64,000 nucleotides of DNA from positions 186,001 through 250,000 of the forward strand of contig JACOSO010000043.1 of assembly GCA_016178785.1 (NCBI GenBank), read 5' to 3'. This DNA comes from Bacteroidota bacterium. Its GTDB lineage: Bacteria; Bacteroidota; Bacteroidia; Cytophagales; Cyclobacteriaceae. Below the pieces are notes generated by a model. That model saw only the letters and a list, made by a program, of their open reading frames with translations, searched no databases and had not been told where the DNA came from. A program made the position numbers and the translations under genes. Of the stretch, positions 27,627 to 35,977 are shown piece by piece (position 1 is the stretch's first letter; each line of letters starts with the position of its first letter).

Positions 27627-27634
27627 CAAAGTTA
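27627..27634 (-). promoter_or_regulatory. -7 box of gltX (TAACTTTG)
   Basis: An exact TAnnTTTG match on the minus strand, 12 bp upstream of the ATG at 27614. Predicted leader about 9 nt. No clear -33 TTTG. Confidence 0.5.
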
Positions 27635-27784
27635 AACCACGATTACTCAATTAGAAAAGATTTTCTGCTGATAACTGAATTTTTATCTCTGGCCAAATGA
27701 AAGATAACCTGATTTTTGTGATAGATTAACACTCATTGAGATCACCAGTTTCGTTTAACCTAAATGGGCTGCTTTTCAGCTGCT

Positions 27785-28165
27785 TCACTTCACGGCAATG
27801 CAAGAAATTTCTACGTTTACATCTTTGGGCAAACGGCTTACCTCAACCGTCTCGCGGGCGGGCGGCTGGTCTTTAAAATATGAGCCATAAACTTCGTTGA
27901 CTTTGGGGAAGTTATTCATGTCCTTAAGAAAAATAGTGCTCTTGACAACATTAGAAAAATCCATACCTCCAGCTTTTAGAATCTCAGATAAATTCTTCAT
28001 CACTTGATGTGATTCCTCCGTGATATTTCCAGTAATCAAATCACCTGAAGGCTTTTGAATTGCTACTTGACCTGAAATGAAAAGTATGTTGCCGGCCTTG
28101 ATGGCCTGGCTATAAGGTCCGATGGGTTCGGGTGCATTTGCTGAATAAACAACTTCTTTTGCCAT
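27785..28165 (-). CDS. ridA: RidA family reactive intermediate/imine deaminase
   Basis: A 126-residue YjgF/YER057c/UK114 protein; the ATG at 28165 (MAKEVVYSANAPEPIGPYSQ) is the family start, and the upstream open frame to 28306 is not coding since it overlaps the divergent gene. Key motifs: GPYSQAIKAGNILFISGQ, QVMKNLSEILKAGG, and the substrate-carboxylate Arg in PPARETVEVSRLP. It hydrolyses reactive enamines/imines released by pyridoxal-phosphate enzymes. It is divergent from the 3-hydroxyacyl-CoA dehydrogenase-like gene. A one-mismatch -7 box is at 28185-28192. Confidence 0.93.
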   Translation of the reverse strand: MAKEVVYSANAPEPIGPYSQAIKAGNILFISGQVAIQKPSGDLITGNITEESHQVMKNLSEILKAGGMDFSNVVKSTIFLKDMNNFPKVNEVYGSYFKDQPPARETVEVSRLPKDVNVEISCIAVK

Positions 28166-28213
28166 AATCTTTTTTACTTTTGGCCAAATATCAGAAATCT
28201 TTTTTGTTTGAAT

Positions 28214-28855
28214 ATGGAAATATTGGTGATCGGAAGTGAATCGAATTTGAAAGAATGTCGGGAGAAATTTGGGGAAGGCCACAATTATCATTTTGCCACA
28301 AGTCATTCACAAGCCGAGAAATATTTTAAAGCAGAAACGGTCGCTTTTGATTTTGAACCGAATGATATTTCCATCTACAATAAAAAGGACCTCATTGTTT
28401 TTTTGAGCTCAACGAAAACGACTCTTGCCGGGCTAACGGCTGGTAGACAAATTCAAACTTCATTGTTCGGTTTCTGCGGAATGCCTTCTTTTTTGAATCG
28501 GGAGATCCTGGAATTAACCTTTCTTAAGAAAGAATCTCAGACACAACTTGAAAATATTTGCGCTCAACTAAACACAAAATATAAAATCGTTGAAGACCGT
28601 GTGGGGATGGTCACGCCCAGGATCATTTGCATGATCATCAATGAGGCTTACTTTTCTATTGAAGCGAATGTTGCATCAAGAGCAGACATAGACCTGGCGA
28701 TGAAACTAGGAACGAATTATCCTTTTGGACCATTTGAATGGTGTGAGAAAATCGGAGTCAAAATTGTTTACGAGCTACTGAATGCCGTTTATAACAACAC
28801 GAAGGACGAGCGATATAAAATCTGTGAGTTGCTCAAAAAGGAGGCACAAGCTTAA
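28214..28855 (+). CDS. Reduced 3-hydroxyacyl-CoA dehydrogenase family protein
   Basis: 213 residues from the ATG at 28214 (MEILVIGSESN); a TTG at 28208 adds two residues and is less likely. The C-terminal about 95 residues are a clear 3HCDH C-terminal domain (RVGMVTPRIICMIINEAYF, ASRADIDLAMKLGTNYPFGP, FEWCEKIG). The N-terminal part is much shorter than the usual 190-residue Rossmann domain, and the GxGxxG loop is replaced by VIGSESN. The HFFNP-type catalytic His region is missing. It may be a non-catalytic or differently acting relative. It overlaps the stop of the convergent gene by 4 bp. Confidence 0.75.
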   Translation: MEILVIGSESNLKECREKFGEGHNYHFATSHSQAEKYFKAETVAFDFEPNDISIYNKKDLIVFLSSTKTTLAGLTAGRQIQTSLFGFCGMPSFLNREILELTFLKKESQTQLENICAQLNTKYKIVEDRVGMVTPRIICMIINEAYFSIEANVASRADIDLAMKLGTNYPFGPFEWCEKIGVKIVYELLNAVYNNTKDERYKICELLKKEAQA

Positions 28856-29355
28856 GCTACCTTCATTGCCACAAGCCCTTTTGATTTATGAAATTTCACT
28901 TCGAATTGACGGAGCATAAAATTGTTCATCCGGTTCTCAGCCAAATCTGCATGACGGTTCTCAGGAAGGAAAACAGTGAGATCTAAAACGGCCTGAACAA
29001 ATAATTCTTGTCTGCAAAACTCATTGATCCACTGGTTAAAAGTTCTGATCCATTCTTCCCTGTATTTTACCAAATGCTCGCGGCCATCCCATACAAACTC
29101 TAATTGGTTGTCGCTGTGCTTAAACCGATAAACACCGGCCATATTTTGATAAAAATTATATAGTGGCTTGAGGTTTTGGCCGTGGTAATTTTTGATTTTT
29201 GAACTGAACCCATCCTGCAACCCAAGTGGATTGGATCGTTGTTCAAACTCCGATTTTACTTGTTCGATTAATTGTGAGAGTAGAGTATCCTGAAGCGAAA
29301 GTTGCGCTTCTTCGAGAAGGTAGTTTTTATCCAGTGGAAAGAACTTGCGAATCAA
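28852..29355 (-). CDS. Conserved hypothetical protein, 167 aa (TTG start)
   Basis: A 167-residue soluble protein of unknown family. The only upstream start in frame is TTG at 29355 (MIRKFFPLDKNYLLEEAQL); a -7 box at 29373-29380 supports it. The sequence is alternating amphipathic helix and beta: LLSQLIEQVKSEFEQRSN, an AGVYRFKHSDNQLEFVW strand pair, WIRTFNQWINEFC, and LDLTVFLPENRHADLAENR near the end. No motif that I can name. It is tail-to-tail with the 3HCDH-like gene and probably monocistronic. Confidence 0.7.
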   Translation of the reverse strand: MIRKFFPLDKNYLLEEAQLSLQDTLLSQLIEQVKSEFEQRSNPLGLQDGFSSKIKNYHGQNLKPLYNFYQNMAGVYRFKHSDNQLEFVWDGREHLVKYREEWIRTFNQWINEFCRQELFVQAVLDLTVFLPENRHADLAENRMNNFMLRQFEVKFHKSKGLVAMKVA

Positions 29356-29372
29356 CGTGAATAAAAGTTTCG

Positions 29373-29380
29373 CAAAGGTA
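29373..29380 (-). promoter_or_regulatory. -7 box (TACCTTTG) upstream of a TTG start
   Basis: An exact TAnnTTTG match on the minus strand, 17 bp before the TTG start at 29355; predicted leader about 14 nt. Confidence 0.4.
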
Positions 29381-29390
29381 AGTATATTTT

Positions 29391-29462
29391 AGAATTGGGA
29401 TTTAAATTTATGAATTGTGTTTCTGCCCTTAAATCTCAACTCCTAAATCGCAAATCTAAAAT
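29391..29462. repeat. AT-rich imperfect inverted repeat in an intergenic gap
   Basis: AATTGGGATTTAA (29393-29405) pairs with TTAAATCTCAACT (29429-29441) at 11 of 13 positions, followed by CTAAATCGCAAATCTAAAATCA. The same ATTTTAG/GATTTAA words form the gap at 9876-9919. Confidence 0.4.
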
Positions 29463-30601
29463 CACTTCAAAAGCTCCCTCGAGATTACCATCTTTTGTAT
29501 CTCAGTGGTGCCTTCGTATATCTGGGTGATCTTGGCATCGCGCATGAGTCGCTCTACATGAAATTCTTTTACATATCCATAGCCTCCGTGAATCTGGACA
29601 GCTTCGGTGGTCACATCTTGCGCAATTTGTGAAGCATAAAGCTTTGCCATAGCCGCTGCTTTAACGAAATCTCTTTTCTGGTCTTTGAGAAAAGCAGCTT
29701 GCCATATGAGTAAGCGCGCAGCATTAATCTTTGTGGCCATGTCAGCTAGCTTAAATTGAATGGCCTGGTGTTCGCTCAAATGCTTGCCGAATGCTTTTCT
29801 CTCTTTAGCATACTTCACTGCAAGTTCATACGCACCGGCAGCGATCCCTAAAGCCTGAGAAGCAATACCGATGCGTCCGCCATTGAGTGTAGTCATCGCG
29901 AAAGTAAAACCAAATCCATCATCGCCAATACGGTTTGCCTTTGGTACTTTCACATCCGTGAACATCAATGAATGCGTATCGCTTCCACGAATGCCCATCT
30001 TGTCTTCTTTCTTTCCAACTATAAAGCCGGGCATTCCCCGTTCAACGATCAATGCATTAATTCCTTTATGTCTTTTCTCGGGGTGAGTTTGGGCAATCAC
30101 TACATAAACACTGGCGCTCTTGCCGTTGGTGATCCAGTTCTTTGTGCCGTTCAGTAAATAATGATCGCCCTTGTCCTCAGCAATGGTGCGTTGCGATGTG
30201 GCATCACTTCCTGCTTCTGGTTCTGATAAACAAAAAGCACCGATGTATTCTGCCGTAGTGAGTTTCTTTAAATACTTTTCCTTCTGTTCTTCTGTTCCAA
30301 ATCTTTCCAATCCCCAGCATACCAGGGAATTGTTTACGGACATACAAACGGAAGCTGATGCATCAATCTTCGAAATTTCTTCCATCGCGAGCACGTAAGA
30401 GATCGTGTCCATTCCTCCTCCGTTGTATTTCGGATCTGTCATCATACCCATGAAGCCGAGCTCGCCCATCTTTTTGATTTGTTCAGCAGGAAATTTCTGT
30501 TCGGTATCGCGATCAATTACGCCAGGAAGTAATTCAGTTTGTGCAAAATCGCGTGCGGCTTTTTGTACTGTTAAATGCTCTTCCGTCAATTCAAAATTCA
30601 T
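29462..30601 (-). CDS. Acyl-CoA dehydrogenase
   Basis: A 379-residue protein with the standard three-domain acyl-CoA dehydrogenase organisation and normal length. Motifs: GFMGMMTDPKYNGGGMDTI, AFCLSEPEAGSDATSQ (signature 1), WITNGKSASVYVVIAQT (flavin region), and the C-terminal QIHGGYGYVKEF and IYEGTTEIQ, with the catalytic Glu in EGTT. It oxidises acyl-CoA to trans-enoyl-CoA with FAD and passes electrons to ETF. The short-chain or branched-chain group is most likely from the overall pattern, but chain length is not certain. It starts with ATG at 30601 and appears monocistronic. Confidence 0.93.
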   Translation of the reverse strand: MNFELTEEHLTVQKAARDFAQTELLPGVIDRDTEQKFPAEQIKKMGELGFMGMMTDPKYNGGGMDTISYVLAMEEISKIDASASVCMSVNNSLVCWGLERFGTEEQKEKYLKKLTTAEYIGAFCLSEPEAGSDATSQRTIAEDKGDHYLLNGTKNWITNGKSASVYVVIAQTHPEKRHKGINALIVERGMPGFIVGKKEDKMGIRGSDTHSLMFTDVKVPKANRIGDDGFGFTFAMTTLNGGRIGIASQALGIAAGAYELAVKYAKERKAFGKHLSEHQAIQFKLADMATKINAARLLIWQAAFLKDQKRDFVKAAAMAKLYASQIAQDVTTEAVQIHGGYGYVKEFHVERLMRDAKITQIYEGTTEIQKMVISRELLK

Positions 30602-30749
30602 AGGGCTGAGATAGGTTTCTAATTGGCAGCAATTATACGCAGAAAAGATTTTTCATTTTACGACAGCCGTGGTTTTATTGATGTTGAAATAACGAAAGTT
30701 AGTTTGTTATGCATACAGAGCATTTTTTTGAGGGTATTGGGTGGAAAAA

Positions 30750-30778
30750 TAAAAGCCGCCCCGGATTTCGGGACGGCC
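30750..30778 (-). terminator. Rho-independent terminator after the YugP-like peptidase gene
   Basis: On the minus strand GCCGTCCC (30770-30777) pairs with GGGGCGGC (30755-30762), 8 bp with one G-T pair and a 7-nt loop, followed by TTTTATTTTT. It lies 24 bp after the stop at 30802. Confidence 0.85.
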
Positions 30779-30801
30779 AGTCAGTTATTGAAGTCTTTTA
30801 A

Positions 30802-31497
30802 TTAATCGCGACCGCCCATGTATCTCATCACGTAATAAGCCAACATAGTAATCGCACCGATGGCGGCAACTACATAGGTCATTGCAGCCCATTTCAAAGC
30901 ATCCTTGGCCATATCATACTCGCCAGGGGTTACAATGTTTCTCGATTTTACCCATGCCAAGGCTCTATTGCTGGCGTCAAATTCTACTGGAAGAGTCACC
31001 AATGCAAAAAGAGAGAAAACTCCGTAGCAAGCGATCATTATTAAGATTACCATATTCCAAGGCAAGAAGCTATGGAAGATGAAACCGCCAAAAAGCGATG
31101 CCATAAAAATAAAATTCATCACTTGAGAAGTAATGTTTTGCACAGGCACCATTGCGGAGCGGAACTGCAACATACTGTATGCTTGTGCGTGTTGCACTGC
31201 GTGACCACATTCGTGTGATGCAACAGCGGTAGCGGCTGCGTTACGACCGTAAAAAACTTCCTGACTAAGATTTACTGTCTTTGAAGTTGGATCGTAATGA
31301 TCGTTGAGCTGGCCTTCAACGCAAGTCACTTGCACATCTCGAATGTTATTGTCGGCAAGCATGAGTCGAGCGACTTCAGCGCCTGTCAAATCTTTTGTTA
31401 AATGAGTTTCAGAATACTGTTTGAATTTGCTCTTCAATCTTGAACTCACCATCCACCCGATGAGCATGAAAACTAAACCGATTGCTATTGCTGCCAT
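30802..31497 (-). CDS. Membrane zinc metallopeptidase (YugP family)
   Basis: A 231-residue polytopic protein: one N-terminal membrane helix (AIAIGLVFMLIGWMVSSRL), a soluble loop with the metal site ASHECGHAVQHAQ (HExxH), and three further helices (about 125-230). LMLADNNIRDVQVT and VNLSQEVFYGRN before the zinc site are typical of the family, known as Zn_peptidase_2/YugP. Its substrate is unknown. The gene starts 13 bp after rfaE2 and ends at a strong terminator, so the two form one unit. Confidence 0.88.
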   Translation of the reverse strand: MAAIAIGLVFMLIGWMVSSRLKSKFKQYSETHLTKDLTGAEVARLMLADNNIRDVQVTCVEGQLNDHYDPTSKTVNLSQEVFYGRNAAATAVASHECGHAVQHAQAYSMLQFRSAMVPVQNITSQVMNFIFMASLFGGFIFHSFLPWNMVILIMIACYGVFSLFALVTLPVEFDASNRALAWVKSRNIVTPGEYDMAKDALKWAAMTYVVAAIGAITMLAYYVMRYMGGRD

Positions 31498-31510
31498 ACT
31501 TTTTGTTTGT

Positions 31511-31987
31511 TTATGTTCTTTTGATTTTTTCTACAATTCGAGTGGTGGAGTAACCAGGTACTAAATCAATGGTTTTTACTTCACCGCTATTCTTTTTAAC
31601 AACATCTGCGCCAACGATATTTTCTGCCAAATAGTCACTGCCCTTTACAAGAATATTGGGCTCAAGTTCTGAAATCAAATTTAGAGGAGTGTCTTCATCA
31701 AAGAAAACCACCAAATCCACAAACTGCAGTGAAGCCATGACGCGTGCCCTCGAATTTTGGTCTTGCAGAGGCCGCTCAGGCCCTTTAAAACGGCTCACAG
31801 AGCTGTCGGTATTCAAACCTACTACCAATCGGTCGCCAAGGCTTCGTGCCTTCTCGAGGTAATCTACGTGGCCTAAATGCAATAAGTCAAAGCAGCCATT
31901 GGTGAATACCACTTTTTGACCTGCTTTCTTCCACGATTTTACTTGTGAAGACGCTTCGGCAAGTGATTTTATTTTATCAGGAGTCAT
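31511..31987 (-). CDS. rfaE2: D-glycero-beta-D-manno-heptose 1-phosphate adenylyltransferase
   Basis: A 158-residue nucleotidyltransferase equal to the C-terminal domain of HldE. The motif FTNGCFDLLHLGHVDYLEKA (with HLGH) binds ATP, NTDSSVSRFKGPERPL binds the sugar phosphate, and VKGSDYLAENIVGADVV follows. It makes ADP-heptose precursor for LPS core synthesis, or for heptose in other glycans. It is the first gene of the unit with the YugP-like peptidase. A one-mismatch -7 box is at 31995-32002. The gene upstream, queG, is divergent, with a perfect inverted repeat between them. Confidence 0.92.
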   Translation of the reverse strand: MTPDKIKSLAEASSQVKSWKKAGQKVVFTNGCFDLLHLGHVDYLEKARSLGDRLVVGLNTDSSVSRFKGPERPLQDQNSRARVMASLQFVDLVVFFDEDTPLNLISELEPNILVKGSDYLAENIVGADVVKKNSGEVKTIDLVPGYSTTRIVEKIKRT

Positions 31988-32004
31988 TTGGGTGCGAAGT
32001 TAAA

Positions 32005-32118
32005 CGTTAATCGTTATAAGTTAATCGTGCTAAATTGGGCGGTGTTATTAGTTAAACTCAATTGAAGCTGAATCAAGCCCATCTAACATCGGTTACTATT
32101 AACTTATAACGATTAACG
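32005..32118. repeat. 21-bp perfect inverted repeat between rfaE2 and queG
   Basis: The arms at 32005-32025 and 32098-32118 are exact reverse complements over 21 bp, with 72 bp between them. Each arm also contains two copies of the word GTTAATCG/CGATTAAC-like units. The right arm ends 2 bp before the queG start. No coding sequence fits in the gap. Confidence 0.75.
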
Positions 32119-32120
32119 AA

Positions 32121-33044
32121 TTGAACAAAACTGAAACCACCCGAGTCATTAAATCTGTTGCGACTGAACTGGGATTCAGTTTTTGTGGAATTTCAAAAGC
32201 TGAATTTTTAGAAGAAGAAGCTCCCCGATTTGAGCAGTGGCTACAGCGAGGATATGCAGGAACGATGCATTATCTCGAAGAAAATTTTGATAAACGACTA
32301 GATCCAAGGCTCCTCGTTCCTGAAGCGAAATCTGTGGTTAGCCTGATGTATAATTATTTCCCGAGAAAAGATTTAGCTAAGACGGAGCAATTCAAAATTG
32401 CCAAATACGCTTATGGCGAGGACTATCATTTCGTAGTGAAGGACAAACTGAAAATCTTTTTGCAACGAATTCAGGAAAAAATTGGTGAAGTAAATGGCCG
32501 AGCTTTTGTTGACTCCGCTCCTGTACACGAAAGAGCCTGGGCACAAAAATCAGGTATCGGGTGGATTGGGAAAAATTCGCTCCTGCTCAATAGAAGTGCC
32601 GGAAGTTTTTTCTTTCTCGCAGAGCTGATCATCGATCTGGAGTTGGACTATGATGGCCCGATCAAAGATTATTGTGGTACATGCACGGCTTGCATGGATG
32701 CCTGCCCCACCGATGCAATCCCAGAACCTTATTTGGTAGATGGAAGCAAATGCATTTCTTATTTCACTATTGAATTGAAGGAAGAAATGCCAGCCGAACA
32801 AAAAGGAAAATTTGAAAACTGGATTTTTGGCTGTGATATCTGCCAGGATGTGTGCCCGTGGAATCGCTTTTCGAAACCTCACAACGAGCCGAGGTTTAAT
32901 CCTCATCCTGATTTAGAAAAGATTAAAACAGAAGATTGGAAAGAAATTACAGAAGAAGTCTTTCAAAAACTGTTTAGAAAATCGGCCGTGAAACGAACCA
33001 AGTTTTCTGGGTTGAAAAGAAATATTCAGTTTGTTACCAAATAA
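32121..33044 (+). CDS. queG: Epoxyqueuosine reductase QueG
   Basis: A 307-residue protein with the family N-terminus read from a TTG start at 32121; no ATG is available before [14 protein letters not shown]. Two [4Fe-4S] clusters are seen in [17 protein letters not shown] and [33 protein letters not shown] is the conserved cobalamin/substrate region. It performs the last step in queuosine synthesis, reducing epoxyqueuosine in tRNA. It lacks the C-terminal HEAT-like extension of the longer (about 380-residue) forms. The last 130 bp upstream holds the inverted repeat described above. Confidence 0.93.
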   Translation: MNKTETTRVIKSVATELGFSFCGISKAEFLEEEAPRFEQWLQRGYAGTMHYLEENFDKRLDPRLLVPEAKSVVSLMYNYFPRKDLAKTEQFKIAKYAYGEDYHFVVKDKLKIFLQRIQEKIGEVNGRAFVDSAPVHERAWAQKSGIGWIGKNSLLLNRSAGSFFFLAELIIDLELDYDGPIKDYCGTCTACMDACPTDAIPEPYLVDGSKCISYFTIELKEEMPAEQKGKFENWIFGCDICQDVCPWNRFSKPHNEPRFNPHPDLEKIKTEDWKEITEEVFQKLFRKSAVKRTKFSGLKRNIQFVTK

Positions 33045-33069
33045 AAAATCCCACCAATTGACGGGATTT
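33042..33069 (-). terminator. Terminator of the small minus-strand gene
   Basis: On the minus strand AAATCCC (33063-33069) pairs with GGGATTT (33046-33052), followed by a T-run to 33042. It lies just beyond the stop of the gene at 33091 and also overlaps the queG 3' end. Confidence 0.75.
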
Positions 33070-33090
33070 AGTTCTAATTGTTTTCAAATT

Positions 33091-33282
33091 TTAAGCTACT
33101 ACAAAACAGCGATTCAAAATCGCTCCGTATTGAAGCCCGTAGTTGGTGTAGCACCAATTTTTGAGCTCCTCCAGTTCTTCGGCAATCAACACTTTGATCG
33201 CCTTTCGCAACTCTTTTTCGAAGAGTCGCGCGTCAAAACTCACTCTAGAGAGAATTTTTTTGACATAACTAAGCATCTTCAT
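33091..33282 (-). CDS. Small conserved Bacteroidota-type protein, about 63 aa
   Basis: The preferred start is ATG at 33282 (MKMLSYVKKILSRVSFDARL) or 33276; the longer frame to 33357 would add a hydrophobic N-terminus that I doubt. The body is a charged helical protein with VSFDARLFEKELRKAIKVL and ELEELKNWCYTNYG, a pattern I associate with small conserved Bacteroidota proteins, but I cannot name a family. A terminator downstream supports it as a real gene. Function unknown. Confidence 0.6.
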   Translation of the reverse strand: MKMLSYVKKILSRVSFDARLFEKELRKAIKVLIAEELEELKNWCYTNYGLQYGAILNRCFVVA

Positions 33283-33370
33283 TTTTAAATATTTTTTTAG
33301 GATTGCAACCGCCTGTCGCAATTGAACGATGAAGATAGCAAAACAGTTTAACAACAAAAAAGAAGAATCT

Positions 33371-33378
33371 TATTTTTG
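33371..33378 (+). promoter_or_regulatory. Promoter of batD (TATTTTTG)
   Basis: An exact TAnnTTTG match; TTTA at 33347-33350 is 20 bp upstream and may be a degenerate -33. The ATG at 33418 gives a leader of about 36 nt. Confidence 0.45.
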
Positions 33379-33417
33379 TACCCGAAACTAATCGCGCAAC
33401 GAGTTGCATTGAAAATT

Positions 33418-34860
33418 ATGGTAAAAAGGATATATTTTTGGTTAGCAGCGTTTTCAATTTTTCATTTTGGGAAAGCCCAGAATATTCAAATCGCGCTTGG
33501 ACCCGATGAAATCGGTCAAAATCAGGCGTGGACAATTACGGTCACTGTAAATAACGACCGATTAAAAAGCTATGAGAATTTTCCCGACATCGAAGGCTTT
33601 CAAAAACGCGGAACATCTTCTTCTTCACAAACTAATATCATCAACGGACAAATCAGTTCATCGCAAAGTATTATTCAAACATATGTGCCCATAAGACAGG
33701 GAACGGTAAATGTTCCATCGTTTAAAATGAAAGTGAATGATCAGGTTTTGTCGGTGAATGGAAAAAAAGTAAAAGTGGGTGCGCCTGTTCAAATTCAGCA
33801 AAATGATCCTTTGCGCAGCTTTTTTGATCGTGACCCCATGAGCGATTTCTTCGGGCGCAATGAAGCAACAGAGTTTCTAGACATCAAGGAAGACGCATTG
33901 CTCGCCTTCACTACCAACAAAGATGAAGTCTATGTTGGTGAAGGATTCACCGCAACCCTATCATTTTTGATTGCTGATAATAATCGTGCTCCCATGCAAT
34001 TCCATGATCTTGGACGACAGCTCTCTGAAATTCTAAAGAAATTGCGACCGGGTAACTGCTGGGAAGAAAATTTCAACATCGAAAATATTGAGGGGGAGCC
34101 GATCCGAATAGGAAATAAGAATTACACCCAATATAGAATTTATCAGGCCACGTATTTCCCGCTCAACAATCAGGTGGTGAATTTCCCCAGTGCGGGGTTG
34201 GAAATGATCAAATTCAAAGTGGCAAAAAACCCGTCTTTCTTCGGGCAAAATAGAAAAGAAGATTTCAAAACTTTTTATTCAAAACCAAAAACGGTTAGGG
34301 TAAAAGAGTTGCCACCCCACCCCCTCCGAGACGCTGTGGCAGTTGGAAATTATAAGCTGGATGAGCGCCTCCAGCGTGCGCAATTGCAAACAGGGCAAAG
34401 CGTTTCGTACGATTTCAACGTGTATGGCGAAGGAAATATTTCTTCAATTGCAAAACCGGCACTAACCAACACGGGCGCTTTTGATTTTTATGAACCTAAT
34501 GTGAAGCAAAGCATCACCCGCGAAGGTGGCCACGTTACCGGTACAAAAGCCTTCAGTTATTTTATGATTCCCAAAGAACCAGGAACCTATAAGTTGGGGG
34601 ACTATTTTCAATGGATATTTTTTAATCCTCACACCAAAAAATACGATACGCTAAAATCACAACAAGTGGTGAGCGTAACAGGTGAAAGTTTTAAGAATCA
34701 ATCGATTGGTAGTAACGATTTGGGTTCATTTTATGACCGGATAGACTCGGCCGACAATTCACTTAAATCATTTTCGAATAATAGTTGGATGAAGTGGGTC
34801 ATCAACATTTTTATTGTTGTTTTGCTTGGCGCAACAGTCTATGTTATCCTGAAAAAATAA
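33418..34860 (+). CDS. batD: BatD family protein
   Basis: A 480-residue protein from the ATG at 33418, which starts a clear signal peptide (FWLAAFSIFHFGKAQ); the open frame upstream to 33376 is rejected. BatD features: IALGPDEIGQNQAWTITV at the mature N-terminus, NFPDIEGFQKRG, and several beta-sandwich domains, followed by a C-terminal membrane helix (WVINIFIVVLLGATVYVIL). BatD is usually encoded with BatA, BatB, BatC and BatE in an aerotolerance operon; none of these is here, so this is an isolated copy. aroC follows after 42 bp. Confidence 0.88.
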   Translation: MVKRIYFWLAAFSIFHFGKAQNIQIALGPDEIGQNQAWTITVTVNNDRLKSYENFPDIEGFQKRGTSSSSQTNIINGQISSSQSIIQTYVPIRQGTVNVPSFKMKVNDQVLSVNGKKVKVGAPVQIQQNDPLRSFFDRDPMSDFFGRNEATEFLDIKEDALLAFTTNKDEVYVGEGFTATLSFLIADNNRAPMQFHDLGRQLSEILKKLRPGNCWEENFNIENIEGEPIRIGNKNYTQYRIYQATYFPLNNQVVNFPSAGLEMIKFKVAKNPSFFGQNRKEDFKTFYSKPKTVRVKELPPHPLRDAVAVGNYKLDERLQRAQLQTGQSVSYDFNVYGEGNISSIAKPALTNTGAFDFYEPNVKQSITREGGHVTGTKAFSYFMIPKEPGTYKLGDYFQWIFFNPHTKKYDTLKSQQVVSVTGESFKNQSIGSNDLGSFYDRIDSADNSLKSFSNNSWMKWVINIFIVVLLGATVYVILKK

Positions 34861-34902
34861 ATGGTTTGGGCATGATTGATTCAGCCGTTATCTTCACACC
34901 CC

Positions 34903-35976
34903 ATGGGCAACAGTTTCGGGAAACTTTTTAGTATAACAACATTTGGTGAGTCGCATGGAGCGGCCATCGGGGTAATCATTGATGGGTGCCCTGCCGGATT
35001 GGAGATTGATGAAACATTTATTCAATCCGAGCTCGACCGAAGAAAACCCGGTCAATCAAAAATTACTACGCAACGAAAAGAAGATGATAAATTCAAGATT
35101 CTGTCTGGAGTCTTTGAAGGTAAATCGACCGGAGCGCCAATTGCAATTGAGATTGAGAATACCGATCAGCGAAGCAAAGACTACAGTCATATTGCAGAAA
35201 GTTTTCGCCCATCACATGCTGATTATACTTATGAAGTGAAATATGGTGTGCGTGACTATCGCGGTGGGGGGAGGAGTTCCGCACGAGAAACCGCTGCTCG
35301 TGTTGCTGCAGGTGCGATTGCTAAATTGTTTTTGATAAGATCGGGGATAACAATCAATGCTTTTGTATCTCAAGTAGGAGAGATCAAAGCACCTCATTAC
35401 ACTTCGCTTGATTTAAATAAAACTGAAGACAATATTGTTCGATGCCCCGATGTGGCCACTGCGGAAAAGATGATTGCTTTGATTGACGAAGTCCGTTTGC
35501 AGCGTGACACAATAGGGGGAATAGTTACGGGCGTGATCAAAAATTCGCTTGTTGGTCTGGGTGAACCAGTGTTTGATAAATTGCATGCTGCCTTGGGCCA
35601 TGCGATGCTCGGCATTAACGCGGTGAAAGGATTTGAATACGGAAGCGGATTTGAAGGAACTAGACTTCGAGGCTCGCAGCACAATGATGAATTTTACAAT
35701 GATGGAGAAAGAATTCGAACGCGCACCAATCATTCTGGGGGAATCCAAGGGGGCATCAGCAATGGCGAAGATATTTATTTCAATGTGGCGTTTAAGCCTG
35801 TGGCTACAATCATGCAAGACCAACAAAGCGTGGACAAAGAAGGAAAGGAAGTGACCGTTTCAGGTAAAGGCAGACATGATCCGTGTGTAGTTCCTCGCGC
35901 TGTGCCCATTGTCGAGGCCATGGCTGCTTTGGTGATGGCGGATTTTTTATTGATGGCGAAAGCTTCGAAGATTTAA
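34903..35976 (+). CDS. aroC: Chorismate synthase
   Basis: A 357-residue protein from the ATG at 34903 ([19 protein letters not shown]); an upstream TTG at 34876 is not used. Signatures: [54 protein letters not shown] and [18 protein letters not shown]. It converts EPSP to chorismate with reduced FMN, the last shared step of aromatic amino acid synthesis. It lies 42 bp after batD and probably shares its transcript. It is tail-to-tail with the last gene of the glycan operon, separated by 1 bp. Confidence 0.97.
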   Translation: MGNSFGKLFSITTFGESHGAAIGVIIDGCPAGLEIDETFIQSELDRRKPGQSKITTQRKEDDKFKILSGVFEGKSTGAPIAIEIENTDQRSKDYSHIAESFRPSHADYTYEVKYGVRDYRGGGRSSARETAARVAAGAIAKLFLIRSGITINAFVSQVGEIKAPHYTSLDLNKTEDNIVRCPDVATAEKMIALIDEVRLQRDTIGGIVTGVIKNSLVGLGEPVFDKLHAALGHAMLGINAVKGFEYGSGFEGTRLRGSQHNDEFYNDGERIRTRTNHSGGIQGGISNGEDIYFNVAFKPVATIMQDQQSVDKEGKEVTVSGKGRHDPCVVPRAVPIVEAMAALVMADFLLMAKASKI

Positions 35977-35977
35977 T

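Noticed and set aside
27615-27784. Possible small gene or RNA between ridA and gltX
   Set aside because: AT-rich, no frame or clear structure; only the gltX -7 box is supported.
35397-35826. Minus-strand frames of 95 and 137 codons inside aroC
   Set aside because: aroC on the + strand has all family signatures; the antisense frames lack any recognisable pattern.
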